Below are positions 27,617 to 35,735 of a DNA stretch of 64,000 bases, piece by piece; position 1 is the first letter of the stretch, and every line of letters begins with the position of its first letter. Under the pieces are notes generated by a model, which made no database searches, was not told where the DNA came from, and was given only the letters and a program-made list of their open reading frames with translations. This stretch comes from Cecembia calidifontis (lineage in GTDB: Bacteria > Bacteroidota > Bacteroidia > Cytophagales > Cyclobacteriaceae): positions 248,001 through 312,000 of the forward strand of contig NZ_SGXG01000001.1 of the NCBI RefSeq assembly GCF_004216715.1, given 5' to 3'. A program made the position numbers and the translations under genes.

Positions 27617-28078
27617 ATGGCAAATACATTTACCCAAATTCATATTCAGGTAGTTTTTGCGGTGAAAAACAGAGCTTGTTTAATCCGACCTGAATGGAAA
27701 GATGATCTTTTCAGGTACATGACAGGAATCATTCAAAAAAGAGAACATAAATTACTGGCCATCAATGGGGTTTCTGACCATGTACATATTCTAATTGGAC
27801 TTAGGCCTTCACAATCAATTTCTGATTTGATGAAAGAAACAAAAATCGGATCGATGAACTTTATTAATGATTCCGGTTTTATCAAATCAAAATTTTCATG
27901 GCAGGATGGATATGGTGCTTTTTCTTACAGCATGTCCCATATCAGCAGGGTGATTAAATATATTCAATTACAGGAGGCACATCATAAGAAAAAGACCTTT
28001 TTGCAGGAGTATACAGAGATGTTGGACAAATTTCAAATCCCATTTGAGGAAAGATATTTATTCAAGCCAGTGGTGTAA
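27617..28078 (+). CDS. REP-associated tyrosine transposase (RAYT, IS200/Y1 family)
   Basis: A 153-residue HUH single-strand nuclease of the Y1 transposase superfamily. The HUH motif is SDHVHILIGL (His55, His57) and the catalytic Tyr is most likely Tyr115 in RVIKYIQLQEAHH, with the YxxxQ spacing of the family. It lies exactly between a block of reverse-orientation and a block of forward-orientation palindromes that share the head CTACCRATRGG. This is the arrangement expected for a RAYT that recognises and has spread these repeats. There is no tnpB and no second transposase. The frame is intact, so the element may still be active. Confidence 0.9.
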   Translation: MANTFTQIHIQVVFAVKNRACLIRPEWKDDLFRYMTGIIQKREHKLLAINGVSDHVHILIGLRPSQSISDLMKETKIGSMNFINDSGFIKSKFSWQDGYGAFSYSMSHISRVIKYIQLQEAHHKKKTFLQEYTEMLDKFQIPFEERYLFKPVV

Positions 28079-28130
28079 AAGATCATTTTTTCCATTTATA
28101 TCCAGAGAAATTAAGAAATGGGGATTTTTA

Positions 28131-28690
28131 AATAGGCAATCCCTACGGGATTGTTGGTTGATTTATCCGCAATTCCTGCTAACAATGGGTAATCCCGATG
28201 GGATTATTGGGTACAAATAATCGCTTTTTGGCTACCGATGGGCAATCCCTATGGGACTGATGGGAGATATCAACCCATTCATTGGCTAACGATCGGCAAT
28301 CCCTACGGGATTAATTTCCATGATTACACATTATTTTGCTACCGATAGGTAATCCCTAACGGGATTATTCCCCACAACAAAACGTCAATCTCCTAACAAT
28401 GGGCAATCCCTGTGGTATCGATGTCCACGAATACACGTTATCTTGCTACCGATAGGTAATCCCTAACGGGATTATTCCCCACAACAAAACGTCAATCTCC
28501 TAACAATGGGCAATCCCTGTGGTATCGATGTCCACGAATACACGTTATCTTGCTACCGATAGGTAATCCCTAACGGGATTATTCCCCACAACAAAACGTC
28601 AATCTCCTAACAATGGGCAATCCCTACGGGATTGATTTCCACGATTACACGTTATCTTGCTACCGATAGGCAATCCCTAACGGGATTGGT
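28131..28690 (+). repeat. REP-like palindrome array downstream of the RAYT gene (module 2, forward block)
   Basis: Eleven forward-orientation units (cores CAATCCC...GGGATTG or close variants) about 53 bp apart, each preceded by a head like CTACCGATAGG or CTAACAATGGG. The second half was expanded by a 107-bp tandem duplication covering two units. Confidence 0.85.
28338..28680 (+). repeat. 107-bp tandem repeat within the REP array
   Basis: The phrase GCTACCGATAGG starts at 28338, 28445, 28552 and 28659, an exact 107-bp period. The first two copies are identical or nearly so. The third changes the second palindrome from CTGTGGTATCG to CTACGGGATTG. Each unit contains two palindromes. Confidence 0.9.
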
Positions 28691-28780
28691 GCCTTCATGA
28701 ACCATCTGTCAACCATGATTTGAAATTGACCTAATCCCATTTTTGGTTATTATCAATTCATCACAAACCTATCACCTTTT

Positions 28781-29035
28781 TGGCTATTACCGCATTGTGT
28801 CAGAGGCGCAACCTGTCGGTAGCAAAAAACAACCCATCGATCAACCCTACCATCCCAGCGGGATGGCCTATAATAATAGGCAATCCCTACAGGATTGACG
28901 GGCGAATTCAATTGTCAATTTGCTACCGATGGGTAATCCCGATGGGATTATCGGGCCACAAATAATCGCTTATTGACTAACGATGGGTAATCCCTACAGG
29001 ATTGATGGCCACGATTACAAATTGATTGGTTACCG
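28781..29035. repeat. REP-like palindrome module 3 (no transposase)
   Basis: Two reverse units (a GTGTC/GGCGC-type core near 28800 and CCATCCCAGCGGGATGG near 28848) and three forward units (28881, 28935, 28988). The join between the blocks carries the same sequence as in module 1, including GACGGGCGAATTCAATTGTC. Confidence 0.8.
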
Positions 29036-29093
29036 ATCAACTGTACCCATTATTAATTTTTCTTCAATGGAAAAAATATGGAAAAATTAAGAA

Positions 29094-29110
29094 CCCCGGA
29101 TAAATCCGGG
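29094..29110 (-). terminator. Probable terminator of the ilv-leu operon
   Basis: CCCGGAT and ATCCGGG pair around a short loop downstream of leuB. On the minus strand it is followed by the T-rich GTTCTTAATTTTTCC. The T-run is interrupted, so efficiency is uncertain. Confidence 0.5.
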
Positions 29111-29231
29111 TTTCCTATTCATTAATCGCCAAATCCAAAATCCTTAATGAACCCCTTAATCCCTTAATTCCTCAATGGTTCAAAACTTCCTAAATCATCT
29201 TTTCTACATCCGCCTTTCGAAACCCCACTTC

Positions 29232-30293
29232 TCAGACATTCTCCGACAACCAATCCCCCACCTCGGAGGTCTTGTAGGCTTTTCCTCCTTCTGCAATGTC
29301 CTCTGTCACCACACCTTCCGCCAAGGATTTGTTCACCACATCGGTGATGGCCTGGGCTTCAACTTTCAGACCAAAGGCATAATCAAACATCATGGCCGCG
29401 GATAATACTGTCGCCAAAGGATTGGCAATGTCTTTCCCTGCCGCCTGTGGATAGGATCCATGTATAGGCTCAAACAATTTATTGTCCGTACCCAAAGAAG
29501 CAGAAGGCATCAATCCCATGGAACCGGAAATCACCGAAGCCTCATCTGTCAAAATATCCCCAAAAAGGTTCTCCGTAATCAATACATCATAAGCCTTTGG
29601 CCATTGGATCAAACGCATGGCCACCGCGTCCACAAATTCATATTCTACCTTCACATCCGGATATTCAGGTGCCAGTTCCTGTACGGTTTCCCTCCACAAC
29701 CTGGAAGTGGCCATCACATTGGCCTTGTCCACACAGGTCAATAATTTCCTTCTCTTCTGTGCCGCCTCAAAACCCATCCTGGCCAAGCGCGTGATCTCTT
29801 CCTTGGAATACACATTGGTGTCGAATGCTTTGGTTCCCTGCTCATTTCTTCCCCTGGGTTCTCCGAAATAAACCCCACCGGTCAGTTCCCTAAAAAACAC
29901 AAAATCCACGCCTTCTACCCTTTCAAGTTTAAGGGGGGATTTATGGACCAATGAAGGAAAGGTGAAAGTCGGCCTGACATTGGCAAATAAGCCTAACTTT
30001 TGGCGCATCCTCAATAAGCCCTGCTCCGGCCTGACCTTGGCTTTGGGATCATTGTCGTATTTAGGGTCTCCGATAGCCCCAAAAAGCACCGCATCTGCCC
30101 TCAGGCAGACATCATGGGTACTGTCGGGATAAGGGTCTCCTGTGAGATCGATGGCAGTAGCCCCAACGGGCGCCTCTTCAAAATGAATGGTGTGTCCAAA
30201 TTTCTTTCCTACTGCTTTGACCACTTTTACGGCCTGTGCAATTACCTCCGGTCCGATGCCGTCACCCGGCAACAGCGCGATGTTCATTTCCAT
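29232..30293 (-). CDS. leuB: 3-isopropylmalate dehydrogenase
   Basis: A 353-residue NAD+-dependent enzyme that oxidises and decarboxylates 3-isopropylmalate in leucine synthesis. In the citramalate route it also handles erythro-beta-methylmalate. Motifs are MNIALLPGDGIGPEV at the start, LLRMRQKLGLFANVRP, the metal-binding region LFGDILTDEASVISGSMGLMPSASLG near 245 and EPIHGSYPQAAGKDIANP. It is the last gene of the operon and overlaps the end of cimA by about 30 nt. The internal ATG two codons in (30287) is an equally good start. Confidence 0.97.
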   Translation of the reverse strand: MEMNIALLPGDGIGPEVIAQAVKVVKAVGKKFGHTIHFEEAPVGATAIDLTGDPYPDSTHDVCLRADAVLFGAIGDPKYDNDPKAKVRPEQGLLRMRQKLGLFANVRPTFTFPSLVHKSPLKLERVEGVDFVFFRELTGGVYFGEPRGRNEQGTKAFDTNVYSKEEITRLARMGFEAAQKRRKLLTCVDKANVMATSRLWRETVQELAPEYPDVKVEYEFVDAVAMRLIQWPKAYDVLITENLFGDILTDEASVISGSMGLMPSASLGTDNKLFEPIHGSYPQAAGKDIANPLATVLSAAMMFDYAFGLKVEAQAITDVVNKSLAEGVVTEDIAEGGKAYKTSEVGDWLSENV

Positions 30294-31881
30294 ATAATGT
30301 CGTGTTTTCTATTTCTGGATTGATTTCCTGTCCTTTGAAAGGACCTGCATTTCCTTTGTCCAATTGTTCAATGATATTCAGCATTTTTTCTGTAGCCTTC
30401 AATGCGGCTACGGTCTGATCGCTGTCCAGACCTTTGGTTTTGAAAATCCTGCCATAATCCCAGGTGATCACCGTTTCCACAAAGGCATCTGTCTTTCCGC
30501 CGGGAGGTATGGTCACATGGTAATTGGTCAGTTTGGGCAATTCTTTATGGATAGATTTATATATTTTACTCAAAGCCTTCATAAAGGCATCATATTGCCC
30601 GTCTCCTGATGAGCCTTCCTCATAACTTTGGCCATAAATGTTCATTTTCAACTGAACAGTAGGTTTCAGCCCCATGGAATGGCTCAGGTTATAGCCCTCA
30701 ATGAAGATGTTATGGGTAATGGAATTGTTCTGCAGGACATCTGAAATAATGTAAGGCAGGTCTTCTGTCGTGACCCGTTCTTTTTTATCTCCCAATTCGA
30801 TGATCCTTTGGGTCACCTTGGCCAACTCTTCGGGCTCCAGGGAAATCCCCAACTCCTGCAGGTTTTTCAGAATATTGGCTTTACCGGAAGTTTTGCCCAA
30901 GGCGTATTTTCGTTGCCTGCCAAAGCGCTCCGGCAAAAGATCATTGAAGTAAAGATTCTTTTTATTGTCCCCATCCGCATGGATTCCTGCAGTCTGCGTA
31001 AATACATTCTCTCCGACCACAGGTTTGTTGGCAGGAATATGCTGACCTGAAAACTGCTCTACCAGTTTGCTGACCCGGTAAATTTTATTTTCCCTGATAT
31101 TCAGTTTGAAATCGGTAAAATCCTTGATCACCGCAGTAACTGACTCCAGAGGTGCATTTCCTGCCCTTTCCCCGAGGCCATTGACCGTGGTATGTATTCC
31201 CCTAACGCCATTGTAAATGGCTTCCAGTACATTGGCCACCGAAAGGTCATAATCATTATGGGCATGAAAATCAAAATGTACATCCGGAAATTCAGAAGTG
31301 ATCAATCGGATAAAATGGGAAACTTCTCTGGGATTCAGTAGCCCCAGGGTATCCGGCAACATGATCCTTCTTACCCTCAATTCTGCCAGCATGCCGATCA
31401 AATCCATGGTATAATCCATGGAATTCCTCATGCCATTGGACCAGTCCTCAAGATAGACATTGACCGACTGTCCCTTGGATCGGGCATAGTGTACGCAATC
31501 CTTGATTTCCTGAAAGTGCTGTTCCTTGGTCTTCCTTAACTGATGTACCAAATGGTTCAAAGAACCCTTTGTCAAAAGGTTCAGCACCTTTCCACCGGCA
31601 GCAGTGATCCAGTCCACTGAAGCAGGGGTATCCACAAATCCAAGTACCTCTACACGGTCCAGGTATCCCTTTTCTGCGGCCCATTGGGTAATCTTTTTTA
31701 CCCCTTCCATCTCGCCCTCAGAAACCCTGGCAGAGGCTACCTCAATCCTGTCCACCTTCAGTTCCTCCAGCAGCCACTTGGCGATCTGGAGCTTCTCAGA
31801 AGGCAGAAAGGAAACGCCCGAGGTCTGTTCCCCATCCCTCAGGGTTGTATCCATGATTTCTATTTTCCTTTGATAACCCAT
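30262..31881 (-). CDS. cimA: (R)-citramalate synthase
   Basis: A 539-residue synthase of the LeuA family: HMGL-like TIM barrel (TTLRDGEQTSGVSFLPSEKL at the start, HAHNDYDLSVANVLEA for the metal His pair near 210, GLGERAGNAPLESV), linker, then a C-terminal LeuA-type regulatory domain (about 390-515, IPPGGKTDAFVETVITWDYG). It resembles, through its whole length, the Leptospira citramalate synthase as I remember it (NVYLEDWSNG, VFTQTAGIHADGD, PPGGKTDA). It is distinct from the leuA at 34217. The likely reaction is acetyl-CoA plus pyruvate to citramalate, the first step of threonine-independent isoleucine synthesis. 2-isopropylmalate synthase activity is the alternative. Confidence 0.82.
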   Translation of the reverse strand: MGYQRKIEIMDTTLRDGEQTSGVSFLPSEKLQIAKWLLEELKVDRIEVASARVSEGEMEGVKKITQWAAEKGYLDRVEVLGFVDTPASVDWITAAGGKVLNLLTKGSLNHLVHQLRKTKEQHFQEIKDCVHYARSKGQSVNVYLEDWSNGMRNSMDYTMDLIGMLAELRVRRIMLPDTLGLLNPREVSHFIRLITSEFPDVHFDFHAHNDYDLSVANVLEAIYNGVRGIHTTVNGLGERAGNAPLESVTAVIKDFTDFKLNIRENKIYRVSKLVEQFSGQHIPANKPVVGENVFTQTAGIHADGDNKKNLYFNDLLPERFGRQRKYALGKTSGKANILKNLQELGISLEPEELAKVTQRIIELGDKKERVTTEDLPYIISDVLQNNSITHNIFIEGYNLSHSMGLKPTVQLKMNIYGQSYEEGSSGDGQYDAFMKALSKIYKSIHKELPKLTNYHVTIPPGGKTDAFVETVITWDYGRIFKTKGLDSDQTVAALKATEKMLNIIEQLDKGNAGPFKGQEINPEIENTTLYGNEHRAVAG

Positions 31882-32203
31882 GTTAATTGATTGATTACTT
31901 GGTGTTGCGTGTTAATTGAGGAGTGTTGAGTGAGAAGTGATGAGTTATTAGTGATTGGTCAATAGCTATTAGGGATAAGTTTAGTAATTAGTTAATTAGG
32001 AAGTGACATTAGGAATAAGGCATTGATTCTCATTTTATCCGAAATCCGACTTTTTTCTTTTTCCTTTTACCTTGGCTCTTAAATCCCCCTTCTTAATGAA
32101 CCCCTTAATTCCCTTAACTCCTTAATGGCTCAAAACCTCCGACATCCCACTTCCGACATCCTCCTTCCGACTTCCGACATCCTCCTTCCGACTTCCGCCC
32201 CCC
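31882..32203. other. Non-coding low-complexity gap inside the ilv-leu operon
   Basis: This 322-bp gap separates leuD from cimA. It holds simple repeats (ACTTCCGACATCCTCCTTCC twice near 32150-32200) and a phrase, TTAATGAACCCCTTAAT, that also occurs downstream of leuB near 29143. No gene, terminator hairpin or clear promoter was seen. Confidence 0.7.
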
Positions 32204-32794
32204 TTACCTTCTCTCCGCAAACTCCTCTATCTCTCCTTTGATGTTCAATAAGTAGTCGATATCATCAAAGCCGTTTTTCATATTTTCCTTTTTGTAGGCA
32301 TTGATATCAAAGGTTTCTGATTCACCTGTAGGAATCAAAGTAATGGTCTGCTTGTCCAGATCCACTTCCACTTCTGCCTGGGGATTGGCTTCCACTGCTG
32401 CAAATATTTTATCCAAAAATCCGGGACTCACCGTTACGGGGAGTACACCGATATTCAGACAGTTATTTTTGAAGATATCCGCAAAGAAGGAAGACACCAC
32501 ACAGCGGAAACCATAATCATAAATGGCCCAAACGGCATGTTCCCTACTGGAGCCCGAGCCAAAGTTTTTACCTGCTACCAATATTTTTCCGGTATAGGTG
32601 GGATTGTTCAGGACAAAGTCCTTTTTGGGATTGCCCTCCACATCATAGCGCCAATCCCTGAACAGGTTATCACCAAATCCTTCCCTTTCTGTAGCTTTCA
32701 GGAACCTGGCAGGAATGATCTGATCCGTATCCACATTCTCAGTAGGCAGTGGCACCACAGTACTCCTCAATACATTAAATCTATCGTAAGGCAT
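32204..32794 (-). CDS. leuD: 3-isopropylmalate dehydratase small subunit
   Basis: A 196-residue swivel-domain subunit that joins LeuC to isomerise 2- to 3-isopropylmalate, and citramalate to methylmalate. Motifs are NVDTDQIIPARFLK near 20 and NFGSGSSREHAVWAIYDYGFRCVVSSFFADIF near 75-105. It starts 20 nt after leuC. Confidence 0.96.
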   Translation of the reverse strand: MPYDRFNVLRSTVVPLPTENVDTDQIIPARFLKATEREGFGDNLFRDWRYDVEGNPKKDFVLNNPTYTGKILVAGKNFGSGSSREHAVWAIYDYGFRCVVSSFFADIFKNNCLNIGVLPVTVSPGFLDKIFAAVEANPQAEVEVDLDKQTITLIPTGESETFDINAYKKENMKNGFDDIDYLLNIKGEIEEFAERR

Positions 32795-32814
32795 TGTTTA
32801 TTCATTTTTATGTT

Positions 32815-34215
32815 TTAGAAAATATCACGAGGATCGGTAATTTCCCCTGTTACAGCCACCGCAGCTACAGTCAATGGGCTTGCCAAAAGTGTTCTGGCAC
32901 CGGGTCCCTGACGGCCTTCAAAATTCCTGTTAGAAGTGGAAACCGCATATTTCCCGGCAGGAATCTTGTCATCATTCATGGCAAGGCAAGCCGAACAACC
33001 TGGTTGACGCAGTTCAAACCCTGCTTCCTCCAGGATCTTGACCAATCCTTCTTCATGGGCCATTTTTTCCACTTCTCTGGAACCTGGAACTATCCAAGCC
33101 GTAATGTTATCGGCTTTCCTTTTGCCTTTGACAAAATTGGCCACAGCTCGGATATCCTCAATCCTACCGTTGGTACAGCTGCCTACAAAAACATAATCTA
33201 CTTTTTTGCCTTTGATCGGCTCACCCGGAGCAAATCCCATATAATCCAAGGATTTCAGGTAAGAGGTTTTATTGCTACCCTCCATCCCCTCTGTGGTTGG
33301 GATTCTGTCTTTCACTTTAATACCCATTCCCGGATTGGTGCCATAGGTAATCATAGGTTCAATATCATTGCCGTCAAAATAGTATTCCTTGTCAAAAACT
33401 GCACCTTCATCGGTTTTAAGCGTTTTCCAATGGGCTACTGCCTTATCCCAATCAGCACCTTTTGGGGAATACTGCCTGCCTTTGAGGTAATTGAAGGTAG
33501 TTTCATCAGGGGCGATCAACCCACCTCTGGCACCCATTTCAATACTCATGTTACAAATGGTCATACGGGCCTCCATGCTGAGATTACGGATTGCCGAACC
33601 TGCATATTCCACAAAATAACCCGTAGCACCGGCAGCAGAAATCTTAGAGATGATATAGAGAATGATATCCTTGGATGTCACGCCTTTACCCAACTGCCCA
33701 TCTACCGTAATCCGCATCTTTTTGGGTTTTGATTGCATGATACATTGGGTAGCCAAAACCATTTCAACCTCAGAAGTACCGATACCGAAAGCGATGGCTC
33801 CGAAAGCACCATGGGTAGAAGTATGGCTGTCTCCACAGACGATGGTCATCCCTGGTTGGGTAACCCCCAATTCCGGCCCGATTACATGGACGATTCCATG
33901 ATGGGCAGAACCCAAATCGTGAAGTTCAATGCCATATTTCTTACAATTTTCCCTCAGCTTTTCAACCTGCATACGAGACAATTTGTCCTTGATGGTCTTA
34001 TCCTGATCCACGGTGGGAACATTGTGATCCGGTGTAGCGATGGTCCGTTCAGGATATAACACCCCTATACCTCTTTTTTCCAGGTTAAGGAAAGCAACAG
34101 GACTTGTTACTTCATGAATAAAATGTTTGTCGATAAAGAAGACATCAGGACCGCTGGGAACAGAGCGGACTACGTGTGCATCCCAAATTTTATCAAATAA
34201 TGTTTTCTTTTCCAT
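32815..34215 (-). CDS. leuC: 3-isopropylmalate dehydratase large subunit
   Basis: A 466-residue aconitase-family catalytic subunit. The [4Fe-4S] ligands are in VFVGSCTNGRIED near 345 and PGCSACLAMNDD near 405. CGDSHTSTHGAFGAIAFGIGTSEVE is the standard substrate-pocket segment. It follows leuA after a single base pair and precedes leuD. Confidence 0.97.
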   Translation of the reverse strand: MEKKTLFDKIWDAHVVRSVPSGPDVFFIDKHFIHEVTSPVAFLNLEKRGIGVLYPERTIATPDHNVPTVDQDKTIKDKLSRMQVEKLRENCKKYGIELHDLGSAHHGIVHVIGPELGVTQPGMTIVCGDSHTSTHGAFGAIAFGIGTSEVEMVLATQCIMQSKPKKMRITVDGQLGKGVTSKDIILYIISKISAAGATGYFVEYAGSAIRNLSMEARMTICNMSIEMGARGGLIAPDETTFNYLKGRQYSPKGADWDKAVAHWKTLKTDEGAVFDKEYYFDGNDIEPMITYGTNPGMGIKVKDRIPTTEGMEGSNKTSYLKSLDYMGFAPGEPIKGKKVDYVFVGSCTNGRIEDIRAVANFVKGKRKADNITAWIVPGSREVEKMAHEEGLVKILEEAGFELRQPGCSACLAMNDDKIPAGKYAVSTSNRNFEGRQGPGARTLLASPLTVAAVAVTGEITDPRDIF

Positions 34216-34216
34216 G

Positions 34217-35728
34217 TTAATCGATGGTCACTTTGTCTTTGACTGGGATTTTATTTAAGGCATCCACAAAAGCCTGGGCGGAAGCCAATACAATATCAGA
34301 ATTGGAAGCAAAACCGTAGTAAGGTTTCTCTCCCTGAATGAGCCTCATATGTACCTTGGCCACGTCATCACTACCTGCAGTCATGGCCTGAATCAGAAAC
34401 TCCTCCAGCACATAATGGGGCTTCACTATTTTTTCAATGGCTTTCAATACGGCGTCAACAGGACCATTGCCGGTAGAGCTCGCCTCGTAAGGTTTGTCGC
34501 CGATTTTAAGTTTCACATGGGCTTTGATGGAACCATTGGACTGATAGCTTACTTCCTTCAATTCAATAAAGGAAGATTCATCCATATACTTCCCGACAAG
34601 CTCCAACAGGTCTTTGGGTCCGATATCCCTTTTGGAATCCGCCAGAACCAGAAAGTCTTCATATACTTTATTTAAGTCTTCCCCTTCGAGTTCCACGCCG
34701 AGGTTATCCAAATGGTGCTTCAGTGCCGCCCTGCCGCTTCTGGCAGTCAGCACAATGGAAGACTCATGCACCCCGACCTCTTTGGGGTCAATGATCTCAT
34801 AATTCTCCCTGTGCTTCAACACCCCGTCCTGATGGATACCGGAGGAGTGCGCAAAAGCATTTCTTCCTACGATGGCCTTATTGGGCTGCACAGGCATATT
34901 CATCAATTTGGAAATCAGCCGGCTGGTACCGTAGATTTTTTCCGTTTTGATATCGGTATGTACCGGGATACTCTGATGGCACTTGATGGCCATCACCACT
35001 TCTTCCAAAGAGGTATTACCTGCCCTTTCCCCAATACCATTGATGGTCAATTCTGCCTGTCGCGCTCCATTTTGGATACCGGAAATGGTATTGGCCGTGG
35101 CCATGCCCAGGTCATTGTGACAATGGGTTGAGATGATGGCCTTGTCAATGTTGGATACATTTTCCTTTAGGTAGCGGATGATTGCCCCGTATTGCTCAGG
35201 AAGACAATATCCGGTGGTATCCGGAATATTGACCACCGTAGCACCGGCCTTGATGGCCTCCTCAATGATTCGGGCCAGGAAAGGAAGTTCTGCCCTTCCG
35301 GCATCTTCTGCGTAAAACTCCACATCCTCCACAAAACGTTTGGCAAATTTCACAGCCTTCACCCCTCTTTCGATGATGTTTTCCGGCGTAGACCTCAACT
35401 TGTACTGGATATGGTAGGGAGACACACCAATACCGGTATGGATCCTTCCTTTTTTGGCATATTTTAATGCAGCTGCAGCTACTTCTATATCCTTCTCCAC
35501 AGCTCTGGAAAGGGCGCAGATGATAGGATCAGAAACCGCTTTTGAAATTTCAACCACCGAATTGAAATCACCCGGGCTGGAAATGGGAAATCCAGCCTCA
35601 ATGATGTCCACTCCCAGTGCTTCCAAAGCCTTAGCCACCACTATCTTTTCCTGGGTGTTCAACTGACATCCAGGTACCTGTTCCCCGTCACGGAGCGTGG
35701 TATCGAATATCCATAGCTTTTCACTCAT
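34217..35728 (-). CDS. leuA: 2-isopropylmalate synthase
   Basis: A 503-residue enzyme that condenses acetyl-CoA with 2-oxoisovalerate, the committed leucine step. The TIM barrel carries FDTTLRDGEQVPGCQLN and the metal motif STHCHNDLGMATANT near 205, followed by GIGERAGNTSLEEVVMAI. The C-terminal allosteric domain (about 385-500) should bind leucine. Its pocket GCQLN differs from the GVSF of the neighbouring citramalate synthase-like protein, which supports separate roles. Confidence 0.95.
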   Translation of the reverse strand: MSEKLWIFDTTLRDGEQVPGCQLNTQEKIVVAKALEALGVDIIEAGFPISSPGDFNSVVEISKAVSDPIICALSRAVEKDIEVAAAALKYAKKGRIHTGIGVSPYHIQYKLRSTPENIIERGVKAVKFAKRFVEDVEFYAEDAGRAELPFLARIIEEAIKAGATVVNIPDTTGYCLPEQYGAIIRYLKENVSNIDKAIISTHCHNDLGMATANTISGIQNGARQAELTINGIGERAGNTSLEEVVMAIKCHQSIPVHTDIKTEKIYGTSRLISKLMNMPVQPNKAIVGRNAFAHSSGIHQDGVLKHRENYEIIDPKEVGVHESSIVLTARSGRAALKHHLDNLGVELEGEDLNKVYEDFLVLADSKRDIGPKDLLELVGKYMDESSFIELKEVSYQSNGSIKAHVKLKIGDKPYEASSTGNGPVDAVLKAIEKIVKPHYVLEEFLIQAMTAGSDDVAKVHMRLIQGEKPYYGFASNSDIVLASAQAFVDALNKIPVKDKVTID

Positions 35729-35735
35729 AGTTGTA

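Noticed and set aside
26611..29035. Regularly spaced palindromic repeats that look like a CRISPR array
   Set aside because: The sequence between repeats is itself repeated, the units appear in both orientations, the cores vary, and no cas gene is near. A RAYT gene explains them better.
32794..33732. Long plus-strand frame of 312 codons opposite leuC
   Set aside because: It is the mirror of a well-conserved leuC and leuD end; residue composition is that of an antisense frame and it matches no family.
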